A stretch of 20,000 bases of DNA from Symbiodinium natans (Eukaryota > Sar > Dinophyceae > Suessiales > Symbiodiniaceae). The stretch is taken from contig CAJNDS010000222.1 in the NCBI GenBank assembly GCA_905221605.1, positions 143,568 through 163,567 of the forward strand. The letters run 5' to 3'. The notes under the pieces are model-generated. The model did no database searches and was not told where the DNA came from. It saw only the letters and a program-made list of their open reading frames with translations. Positions 13,996-19,930 of the stretch are shown here, in pieces; positions within the stretch are counted from its first letter, which is position 1; every line of letters starts with the position of its first letter. The translations under genes and the position numbers were made by a program.

Positions 13996-14239
13996 TTTAC
14001 AGGCTTTAGGGTTTGGAGCTTAGGGTTTCGAGCTTCGAGTTGGGAGTTGTGAAGGCATAGACCTTACATGGTGAATTCTCAAAGTTGCGTCGTTTCTTCG
14101 GGTACCCGAATTAAATAGTAGGGGCCGCCTTAGGCCCTAAACCCTAAACCCTAAACCCTAAACCCTAAACCCCTAAGCCTCTAAACCCCCAAAAAAGCGA
14201 CCCCAAAAGGGACCACCATTTTAGGGAGGGATAGGTTTA

Positions 14240-14419
14240 GGTTTTAGGGTTTGGGTTTCGGGTTTAGGTTTAGGGTATAGGGTTTAGGGTTTAGGGTTTA
14301 GGGTTTAGGGTTTATGGTTTAGGGTTTAGGGTTTAGGGTTTAGGGTTTAGGGTTTAGGGTTTAGGGTTTAGGGTTTAGGGTTTAGGGTTTAGGGTTTAGG
14401 GTTTAGGGTTTAGGGTTTA
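14240..14419 (+). repeat. TTTAGGG array
   Basis: About 24 TTTAGGG units with one TTTATGG variant, lying just downstream (minus strand) of the gene III stop codon, in the spacer between genes III and II. Confidence 0.95.
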
Positions 14420-14422
14420 GAG

Positions 14423-14506
14423 TCATAGGGCCGCGGCAATGGAGACATAGGCAATCACTGCGGGGACGATGAGTGCGCAGGTCCAGACGAGGGCTCGCGC
14501 CTGGTC
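14423..14506 (-). CDS. Gene III last exon, C-terminal membrane helix
   Basis: Twenty-seven codons and a TGA stop (14425-14423): DQARALVW then TCALIVPAVIAYVSIAAAL. The acceptor ATCCAG follows CCCTAAA-type repeat. Phase 0 matches exon 15114-15230. A single helix ending at the last residue is a typical tail anchor. Confidence 0.68.
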   Translation of the reverse strand, partial: DQARALVWTCALIVPAVIAYVSIAAAL

Positions 14507-14514
14507 CTGGATCC

Positions 14515-14655
14515 GGGTTTTCGGGGTTTAGGGTTTAGGGTTTAGGGTTTAGGGTTTAGGGTTTAGGGTTTAGGGTTTAGGGTTTAGGGTTTAGGGTTTA
14601 GGGTTTAGGGTTTAGGGTTTACTGTTTAGGGTTTAGGGTTTAGGGTTTCAGTCCC
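14515..14655 (+). repeat. TTTAGGG array
   Basis: Clean TTTAGGG units with one TACTGTTTAGGG variant, the acceptor-side arm of the last gene III intron. Confidence 0.95.
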
Positions 14656-15110
14656 CCTCCCTAGGGTTTAGGGTTTCAACGTTTGGGCTTTAGGTAGGGT
14701 TTAGGGAGTCGGGTTTAGAGACTGTAGGTGTGGGGGTGGAGGGCTGGGGCACTTGTAGGCTTTTCTAGACTTATAGCTACTTTTTGAGACAGAACCCCTG
14801 CCCCTACGGAAGTGTTGGGAACCCCGACGGACATGGCTCTACAGGCTACAGCCATAAACCCTAAAACATAAACCTTTAAATGCCCTAAGCCCTACACCTT
14901 AACCAGACAACCCTAAACCCCAAACCTCAACAAGACAACCCAAAACCCGGAAGCCTAAACCATAGAACCAAAAACATAAACCTTAACAAGACAGCCCCAA
15001 TCTCCAACCTTTGAAACAAAACAAAGCCAAAAACCTTCAGCAACAAGACAACCCTAAAACCCTAAACCCATGCAAGAAACAATGTGTGAACAAGCCTGTT
15101 GCTTCTTTCT
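14656..15110. other. Interior of last gene III intron
   Basis: A unique stretch to about 14850, then diverged repeat rich in CAAGACAACCCTAAA-type units (14870-15050; the motif AACAAGACA recurs several times). No exon seen. Confidence 0.45.
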
Positions 15111-15113
15111 GAC

Positions 15114-15230
15114 CTGTGTCTCGCCAGTTCCACTAGAAACCCAGGTAAATTCCACTAAGGTGCTCTTGCAGAAGTCTATACAAGACTTTACTGACAAAAA
15201 GGCTCTGCAGGTTCGATGCAGCTGCAGAGC
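15114..15230 (-). CDS. Gene III exon, ALQLHRTCRAFLSVKSCIDF
   Basis: Thirty-nine codons: ALQLHRTCRAFLSVKSCIDF then CKSTLVEFTWVSSGTGETQ. The acceptor TTGGTCAG and donor CAG|GTCAGA are canonical. Both ends are phase 0 and fit the flanking exons. Four Cys residues; no domain recognised. A perfect 10-bp inverted repeat (15201-15210 with 15222-15231) at its start could be incidental. Confidence 0.65.
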
Positions 15231-15376
15231 CTGACCAACACAGAAATCCCACAACCCCCCCAAACAAGTTCGACGAAGGTGTGGCTTATGTTCTTGCGCA
15301 AAAAAGCCCTAAGCACTATAAACCCTAGACCCAGCAAAAAACCCAATAAACCCAATCAACCCAATAAACCTAGACC

Positions 15377-15552
15377 CTAAACCCTAAACCCCAACTCCCG
15401 AACCCTAAAACCCGAAAACCCCAAACCCTAAACCCCAAACCCTAAACCCTAGTCCCCTTCACATGGCTTTGTTCGTATACTCTCCCAGGCCTAAACTCTA
15501 AACCCTAAACCCTAAACCCTAAACACTACACCCTAAATCCTAAACCCTACAC
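15377..15552 (-). repeat. CCCTAAA arrays with embedded 22-bp motif
   Basis: Two CCCTAAA blocks separated by 15456-15490. That insert ends in TTGTTCGTATACTCTCCCAGGC, which recurs with three changes at 15565-15586 beside exon 15592-15695. Confidence 0.85.
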
Positions 15553-15591
15553 TCTTTTTTCTTCTTGTTCGTGTCATCTCCCAGGCCGCGC

Positions 15592-15695
15592 CTTGCCATC
15601 ACCTGCATTGGCGGCTGCGTTGCTGACGCGAGCGGTACCCCGCTTCAGGAGCTTGTCACGCTCCGACTGGAGCTCCTGAGTGGAATCTCGGAGGG
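15592..15695 (-). CDS. Gene III exon, coiled-coil-like
   Basis: Thirty-four codons: LRDSTQELQSERDKLLKRGT then ARVSNAAANAGDGK. The heptad-like spacing of Leu with Glu/Arg/Lys suggests a short coiled coil. The acceptor is CCCCAAG at the repeat edge, with a GC donor (AAG|GCGCGG). Phase 1 in fits exon 15906-15945 and phase 0 out fits exon 15114-15230. Confidence 0.68.
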
Positions 15696-15699
15696 CTTG

Positions 15700-15790
15700 G
15701 GGTTTAGGGTTTAGGGTTTGGAGTTTAGGGTTTAGGGTTTAGGGTGTAGGGTTTAGGGTTTCGGGTTTAGCGTTTAGGGTGTAGGGTTTG
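15700..15790 (+). repeat. TTTAGGG array
   Basis: TTTAGGG with TGTAGGG and TTTGGAG variants, directly upstream (minus strand) of exon 15592-15695; it continues in decayed form to about 15900. Confidence 0.9.
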
Positions 15791-15905
15791 GGGTTTGGGG
15801 TTTCGGGTTCAGGGTGTAGGGTTTGGAGGTTCAGGGGTGGGGTGACGTTAAGGTTTGGGACATTTGGTGGTAGGGTTTGGGGTCCAGGGTTTGGGGGATT
15901 AGGGC

Positions 15906-15945
15906 TTTTCAGGGTGAACCAATCTTGGTGCCCACACGTGCTTTG
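15906..15945 (-). CDS. Gene III exon, QSTCGHQDWFTLK
   Basis: Thirteen codons, QSTCGHQDWFTLK, after acceptor AACGTCCAG with a GC donor (A|GCCCTAA). Joins exon 15592-15695 in phase. The overlapping frame KHVWAPRLVHPEK is equally protein-like, so the frame is not certain. Confidence 0.45.
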
Positions 15946-15988
15946 CTGGACGTTAGGCCTTACCCGCCTTACCCTAAACCCCCAAAAC

Positions 15989-16024
15989 CGCCAATCAAGA
16001 TGTGGAGCGAGGTGGCTGGTGTGC
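15989..16024 (-). CDS. Gene III small exon, frame ambiguous
   Basis: A 36-bp island between acceptor GTGTAAG and donor CG|GTTTTG. It reads GTPATSLHILIG in the phase set by exon 16053-16116, or HTSHLAPHLDW in another. Only the exon status is supported, not the frame. Confidence 0.4.
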
Positions 16025-16052
16025 CTTACACCCTAAACCCTAAACCCTAAAC

Positions 16053-16116
16053 CCGAGAAACTTGCAGGGCGCTTGGAGTCTAGGCCAGGAAAAGCCTCTA
16101 AGTCCAGGGACCACGT
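16053..16116 (-). CDS. Gene III exon, TWSLDLEAFPGLDSKRPASF
   Basis: Twenty-one codons, TWSLDLEAFPGLDSKRPASF plus Ser. The acceptor is GACCGAAG and the donor is G|GTTTAGGG, the telomere repeat. Acidic then basic; no domain recognised. Confidence 0.62.
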
Positions 16117-16169
16117 CTTCGGTCTTTGTAGAGTTCAGGGTTGAGGGTTTTGAGGCTCCAGGGTTTATA

Positions 16170-16320
16170 GTAGGGTTTAGGGTTTAGGGTTTAGGGTTTA
16201 GGGTTTTGGGTTTTGGGTTTAGGGTTTAGGGTTTAGGGTTTAGGGTTTAGGGTTTAGGGTTTAGGGTTTAGGGTTTAGGGTGCAGGGTTTAGGGCTTAGA
16301 GACTCAGGGATTTAGGGTTC
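16170..16320 (+). repeat. TTTAGGG array
   Basis: TTTAGGG units with two TTTTGGG variants. It forms the 3' arm of the intron upstream of exon 16053-16116. Confidence 0.95.
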
Positions 16321-16329
16321 AAGTCAGGC

Positions 16330-16390
16330 TTCTTCGCCTCGGTCCAGCCGAGAGGCGCCTAGAACAAGCAGACCAGGGTCTGGTCTCCTT
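16330..16390 (-). CDS. Gene III coding island after the introner-like intron
   Basis: Begins immediately after the AG of the introner-like intron. In phase with exon 16625-16687 it reads KETRPWS and can end at a GC donor after TCT (16370). Further left, after the acceptor CTTGTTCTAG, GAP-type sequence APLGWTEAKKPDL is open in another frame (16330-16358). One or both are exons; the exact structure is unresolved. Confidence 0.4.
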
Positions 16391-16626
16391 CTGTTGATGG
16401 ACAAAATCTTGCATGACCCCCTATGTTACACGTGTGCGACGGTTGGTAATCGAGCTCCCCGCGCCCCTCGAATTTCAATGTTGCGTGCGCATATGGGTGA
16501 TGCAGGATTTCGGTCATTCACACACATGCAACTTCGAAGCATTGCAAGGACAGCAATGTTAAGATTCAGGGTTTGGAAGGGATGACCTGCAGAATAAAAG
16601 TGATGCAGGATTTCGTCCATCAACAG
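16391..16626 (-). mobile_element. Introner-like TIR element forming an intron
   Basis: Terminal inverted repeats of about 26 bp (CTGTTGATGGACAAAATCTT at 16391, mirrored at 16601-16626) bound a 236-bp element. On the minus strand a GT (16624-16623) starts the left repeat and an AG (16392-16391) ends the right one, so the 234-bp intron between exons 16625-16687 and 16390 is the element itself. A third copy of the terminus lies inside at 16498-16521. No coding capacity. Confidence 0.7.
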
Positions 16627-16687
16627 TCTGGAGACTGGCAAGTTTTCGGAAACTCTGGTCTCTATAGTCACGGCTGACCACAGTCAA
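16625..16687 (-). CDS. Gene III exon, LTVVSRDYRDQSFRKLASLQ
   Basis: Twenty-one codons, LTVVSRDYRDQSFRKLASLQ plus Thr, after acceptor GGCCCTCAG and ending ACT|GTTGATGG at the boundary of the introner-like element. Phase 0 matches exon 17016-17150. The frame stays open into the element (VDGRNPA), which inflates the apparent ORF. Confidence 0.62.
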
Positions 16688-16741
16688 CTGAGGGCCGTGT
16701 GTGAGGGGCCAGGATGGGGGCAGAAAGTCCGAAATATGGTA

Positions 16742-17014
16742 TTTTTCAAGTTTCAAATTGTTTCCATAGTTTCAAATTAGTTTCCAATCAGTTTCAAATT
16801 AGTTTCAAAATCCAGTTGCAAAATCGCTGTTAAGGGGGAACTACAATTTCTGTCCGCGCTTTTTGAAAACCAGGAACCTCTGAGATTCCTTCATTTTTTT
16901 TGAATTGCGCATAGAAAAATGCAGTTTCCCCTTAACAGCGATTTTGCAACTGGATTTTGAAACTATTTTTGAAACTAATTTGAAACTACGGAAACGAATT
17001 TGAAACTTGAAAAA
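16742..17014. mobile_element. Long foldback element
   Basis: Two inverted arms of about 92-101 bp (16742-16842 and 16923-17014) are highly similar, including AAATCCAGTTGCAAAATCGC and its complement, around an 80-bp centre. The arms contain repeated GTTTCAAATTA motifs, making them A/T-rich and unlike their neighbours. On the minus strand the donor GT of exon 17016-17150 sits at its edge, so it begins the intron. Confidence 0.8.
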
Positions 17015-17015
17015 C

Positions 17016-17150
17016 GCGGCATTTCTGCTCTTTGGCGCTTGGCCACACCCGAGCAAGAGGAGAGCTTAGGCTTGAATCTGCCAAAGGTACATCTCCGACA
17101 TTCTTCCCAAAAGCCATTCCAGCAACAACTCTTGCCAACAAGTCAGTAAA
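17016..17150 (-). CDS. Gene III exon, DLLARVVAGMAFGKNVGDVP
   Basis: Forty-five codons: FT, DLLARVVAGMAFGKNVGDVP, LADSSLSSPLARVWP, SAKEQKCR. The acceptor is AAGATAG and the donor CGC|GTTTTTC. Phase 0 on both sides fits the neighbours. Two other frames are open in parts, but this one joins in phase and has the most even composition. Product unknown. Confidence 0.6.
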
Positions 17151-17182
17151 CTATCTTGTCCGAGACTGTTCCCCCCTTTCCA

Positions 17183-17258
17183 ACCCTAAACCCTAAACCC
17201 TAAACCCTAAACCCTAAACCCTAAACCCTAAACCCTAAACCCTAAACCCTAAACCCTA
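17183..17258 (-). repeat. CCCTAAA array
   Basis: Eleven clean CCCTAAA units that lie, on the minus strand, directly after the donor GAG|GTAGGG of exon 17260-17370. Confidence 0.95.
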
Positions 17259-17259
17259 C

Positions 17260-17370
17260 CTCCCCTTGCCGATCCCCGCTCCCCTCTAGGACCGTTGCGC
17301 ACCCGGCGGTGGACGAGGCAGGCTGCCGAGGCGGCGCGCGCAAGCGTTTACAATTGTGTGGTTCAGAGGT
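17260..17370 (-). CDS. Gene III exon, TSEPHNCKRLRAPPRQPASS
   Basis: Thirty-seven codons: TSEPHNCKRLRAPPRQPASS then TAGCATVLEGSGDRQGE. The acceptor ACCCGAG is at the repeat edge and the donor is GAG|GTAGGG. Phase 0 at both ends. Basic, Pro/Ser-rich and probably disordered. Confidence 0.65.
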
Positions 17371-17402
17371 CTCGGGTTTGGGGGTTTAGGAGCTTTGTAG
17401 AC

Positions 17403-17459
17403 CTCCCAAACAACTCTAGGCTTCCCGGCCTGTTTAGCTCGATGTGCTCGTGCTTTGTC
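17403..17459 (-). CDS. Gene III exon 2, DKARAHRAKQAGKPRVVWE
   Basis: Nineteen codons, DKARAHRAKQAGKPRVVWE, after a T-rich tract ending GCGCCTCCCAG and before GAG|GTCTAC. Phase 0 on both sides. The frame is open upstream (SLDKVVFFECCASQ), so a longer version starting near 17500 is possible. Strongly basic. Confidence 0.62.
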
Positions 17460-17574
17460 CTGGGAGGCGCAGCACTCAAAAAAAACAACTTTATCTAAAC
17501 TCCCTGCCAAAAACCTAAGCCCCTAGCGTCTAAAGCCGATACCCGTAAGGATTAAATCCTGAAACTCAAAAACA

Positions 17575-17614
17575 ACTCTCTCTCTCTCTCTCTTATATAT
17601 ATATGTATATATAT
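17575..17614. repeat. CT and TA microsatellites
   Basis: A (CT)n run of about 19 bases is followed by a TATA/GTATAT run, inside the first intron of gene III. Confidence 0.95.
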
Positions 17615-17657
17615 GTTTGTACATGTATGAACTCCCGCCACAAGCCTCTGCCCTGAC

Positions 17658-17717
17658 CCCTTCAGACGGGTGGATTTCAAACGGCCGGAGCCCAATGAAC
17701 ACTGAGCCCAGCGCCAT
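17658..17717 (-). CDS. Gene III start exon, MALGSVFIGLRPFEIHPSEG
   Basis: ATG at 17717-17715 gives MALGSVFIGLRPFEIHPSEG before a GT donor. An AG ten bases upstream (GTCGACAG) is a plausible site for trans-splicing of a leader, as usual in dinoflagellates. Phase 0 joins exon 17403-17459. Later GT sites would extend the exon by VRAEACGG. The start is inferred from position, since no transcript evidence is available. Confidence 0.55.
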
Positions 17718-17791
17718 ATCGGAAGACCTGTCGACTCAGTGGTCGTTCGGGGTGAGAGGCTTGGGCTCCTAGCAGTCGGGGGGTTTCGGGT

Positions 17792-17882
17792 TTCGAGGTT
17801 CCTGACAGTCCTTAATGGGGATTATGATAGAGGGTACCATAATCCCAATTAAGGACTATGAGCATAAGGGGGAACATCGCAA
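17792..17882. mobile_element. Foldback MITE-like element, copy 3
   Basis: AGTCCTTAATGGGGATTATG (17807-17826) is mirrored at 17838-17857 with one mismatch, and the right end GGGGGAACATCGCAA matches the family terminus. The left terminus is eroded (GAGGTTCC). It lies in the short spacer between genes IV and III. Confidence 0.75.
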
Positions 17883-17921
17883 ATTTAGGGTGCAGAATTT
17901 AGGGCTTAGGGTCTAGGTTGC

Positions 17922-18111
17922 TTAGGGTCTAGGTTGGGGGATGAAGGTTGCCCTGGTTTTGTCAAACCTCAACAGCTTGAGTCCCGAACAGCTACGCCTC
18001 TCCATCACAAACATGTAATCCCAAGAGCCCAGGACCCTACTCTCTGAAACCCCCAATCCCGGAGAAGACCATGCAATAAACTCTCTTCCTTCACTTGGCG
18101 GAAGTCCCCTA
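17922..18111 (-). CDS. Gene IV 3' coding region
   Basis: One minus-strand frame is open across GLPPSEGREFIAWSSPG, VLGSWDYMFVMERRSCSGLK and LLRFDKTRATFIPQPRP to TAA at 17924-17922. It may be two exons with a short intron around 18041-18057, or one. The ORF continues further right, but there it translates diverged repeat. Probably the C-terminus of gene IV; no domain recognised. Confidence 0.5.
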
Positions 18112-18221
18112 AAACCCTCAACCCCTAGCCTCAGAACTGAAACCTTAACCCTGAACCCTTCAGCCTCAACACCCTCAACCCCAAAACCCTCATCCTGAAA
18201 GCCTTTGATGCAGGGGCTTAC

Positions 18222-18285
18222 GAGACTAGTACAATTGTTTCGGTAATCTGCGCGGATCATACCGGTAGAGACGGATGGCGCCAAA
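18222..18285 (-). CDS. Gene IV exon, frame ambiguous
   Basis: Ends at an excellent donor, CTC|GTAAGC, in the frame APSVSTGMIRADYRNNCTSL. A second frame (GAIRLYRYDPRRLPKQLY) is also open and looks equally real but would stop before that donor. Exon status is supported; the frame is not. Confidence 0.4.
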
Positions 18286-18392
18286 ACCCCCTAAACCCTA
18301 AAATCCACACAAAAACCCTAAACCCAAAAAAACACTTAGGACCCCTTTAAAACCGAGCAAAACTATGAAAACCCACGTGAAGAATGCGCTAA

Positions 18393-18466
18393 GCACCCAC
18401 GACGCCTCCCCTACATAGCCAAACGACTTTTTTGGCAACGAAAGCCTTTCCAACCCACATAAAACC
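18393..18466 (-). CDS. Gene IV exon candidate, AFVAKKVVWLCRGGV
   Basis: Minus-strand frame MWVGKAFVAKKVVWLCRGGV with ATG at 18460-18458 and a GT after GGCGTC. An alternative frame (FYVGWKGFRCQKS) after acceptor TTCAG fits the phase of exon 18589-18666. Short and ambiguous. Confidence 0.35.
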
Positions 18467-18489
18467 CTGAACCCTGTGCCCGAGCCCTA

Positions 18490-18585
18490 AACCCTTCACA
18501 CCCAACCCCTAAACCCTAAACCCTGAACCCTAAACCCTAAACCCTAAACCCTAAGCCCTAAGCCCTAAGCCCTAAGCCCTAAACA
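18490..18585 (-). repeat. CCCTAAA and CCCTAAG array
   Basis: CCCTAAA units followed by four or five CCCTAAG variants, immediately downstream (minus strand) of exon 18589-18666. Confidence 0.95.
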
Positions 18586-18588
18586 TGC

Positions 18589-18666
18589 AATAAAGACTCC
18601 CGTCAGGTGGCACCTCGAGGGCCATGTGGGATAAGTTCAGGTGGGGCTTCCCGAGCCGCGAGACGG
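18589..18666 (-). CDS. Gene IV exon, VSRLGKPHLNLSHMALEVPP
   Basis: Twenty-five codons: VSRLGKPHLNLSHMALEVPP then DGSLY. The acceptor CGTCGGAAG follows CCTAAACC and a GC donor (T|GCATGTTTAGGG) opens into repeat. One of the clearest gene IV exons; product unknown. Confidence 0.62.
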
Positions 18667-18681
18667 CTTCCGACGGTTTAG

Positions 18682-19112
18682 GTGTTAGGGTTTAGGGTTT
18701 AGGGTTTAGGGTTTAGGGTTTAGGGTTTAGGGTTTAGGGTTTAGGGTTTAGGGTTTAGGGTTTAGGGTTTAGGGTTTAGGGTTTAGGTTAGGGTTTAGGG
18801 TTTAGGGTTTAGGGTTTAGGGTTTAGGGTTTAGGGTTTAGGGTTTAGGTTTTATGGTTTAGGGTTTAGGGTTTAGGGTTTAGGGTTTAGGGTTTAGGGTT
18901 TAGGGTTAGGGTTTAGGGTTAAGGGTTTTAGGGTTTAGGGTTTAGGGTGTTAGGGTTTTAGGGCTTTAGGGTTAGTTAGGGTAGGGTTTAGTGTTTAGGT
19001 TTAGGTTTAGGGTTTAGGGTTTAGGGTTTAGGTTTAGGGTTTTTAGGGCTTAGGGTTTTAGGGTTTAGGGCTTAGGGGCTTAGGGTTTAAGGGCGTTTAG
19101 GGTTTAGGGTTG
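18682..19112 (+). repeat. Long TTTAGGG tract, about 430 bp
   Basis: The first 160 bp are nearly perfect TTTAGGG. The rest accumulates TTAGGG, TTTTAGGG, TTAAGGG and GTTAGGG variants towards the right. Confidence 0.95.
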
Positions 19113-19273
19113 AGTGGAGGAGGTTTGAGGACACCATAAAAACCTCCCTATTTCCCTCCTTACACCCCCAAAACGCGGCGGGGGGGGGGGGGGGCGTAGG
19201 AGGGGGGCAGAGGGACCGACGCCACCCGCCACAGCACAAGCGGTGGAGGGGGAAGGCGCCCAGCAAAATCACA

Positions 19274-19280
19274 CCCCCCC

Positions 19281-19322
<42 letters not shown>

Positions 19323-19478
19323 CCCCCCTCCCCCTTCCCACCCCCCCCCCAACCCCCCCCCCCCCCCCCCCCCCCCAACCCCCCCAACCCAACCCACCCA
19401 CACCCCCCCCCCCACCACCCCCCCCCCCCCCCCCCCCCCACCCCCCCCCCACCCCCCCCCCCCCCCCCCCCCCACCCC
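19274..19478. repeat. 205-bp C-rich homopolymer tract
   Basis: Almost pure C with scattered A and two T; the minus strand is G-rich with many G runs. Long Pro and Gly frames across it are artefacts of composition. The region 19113-19273 before it, with a G15 run at 19180-19194, has a weak minus frame (LLGAFPLHRLCCGGWRRS) that I do not call. Confidence 0.9.
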
Positions 19479-19721
19479 CCAAAACGGTTCCACCTATGCC
19501 GAGCAGGGGGATTGATCTTTCCCTGCCGATGCGAGCGGGTTATTTAGACCTCCAACTATGCTCGGGTTTCGGCGGCTGCTCTTGAGCGGATGGCCATCTT
19601 GCCCCCCCCACCCCAAACGTTTCACAGAACTCTGCCGAGCAGGCTGGGATGATCTTCGAACCATGCGAGCGGGTTTAGACCTCTCAACTATGCTCCAGCG
19701 GGGTCGGCGGCTTGAGCCGGA
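19470..19721. repeat. Direct duplication of about 135 bp
   Basis: GCCGAGCAGG at 19498 recurs at 19634, followed in both by GATCTT, ATGCGAGCGGGTT, TTAGACCT, CAACTATGCTC and GGCGGCT...TTGAGC. Both copies are preceded by C-rich sequence ending AAACG. On the minus strand both copies stay open in one frame (SSRRPRWSIVERSKPAR and SSRRNPSIVGGLN), so a duplicated exon is possible. Confidence 0.8.
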
Positions 19722-19735
19722 GGCTCTTAAATTGG

Positions 19736-19915
19736 CAGGGTTTAGGGCTGTAGGGTTCATAGGGTTTGCAAGGTGTAGGGCTTTAATGTTCATCCGGGTT
19801 TGGGGGTTGATTGGGTTTGCAGGGTTTAGGGCGTTAGGGTTTCTTAGGGTTGTTCGGGTTTAGGGTTTACAGGGCTTAGGGCTTCAGGGTTTCTTAGAGT
19901 TTTTGGGTTTAGGGC
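19736..19915 (+). repeat. Diverged GGGTTT repeat
   Basis: Heavily decayed telomere-like repeat with GGGTTTGCA, GGGTTTCTTA and GGGCTT units, similar to 5266-5480. Confidence 0.85.
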
Positions 19916-19930
19916 TGTGGGGTTTCCGAA

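Noticed and set aside
15158-15231. Possible tRNA or SINE head
   Set aside because: CTGCA-GGTTCGA-TGCAG resembles a T-arm, but the distance to a D-arm is too short and no anticodon arm forms; the segment also codes in the 15114-15230 exon.
16426-16671. 81-codon minus-strand ORF with VNDRNPASP and MDEILHH
   Set aside because: It reads through the introner-like element; its repeated peptide comes from the element's inverted ends and internal copy.
19243-19515. Proline-rich and glycine-rich ORFs on both strands
   Set aside because: They are direct translations of the C/G homopolymer tract and shift freely between frames.
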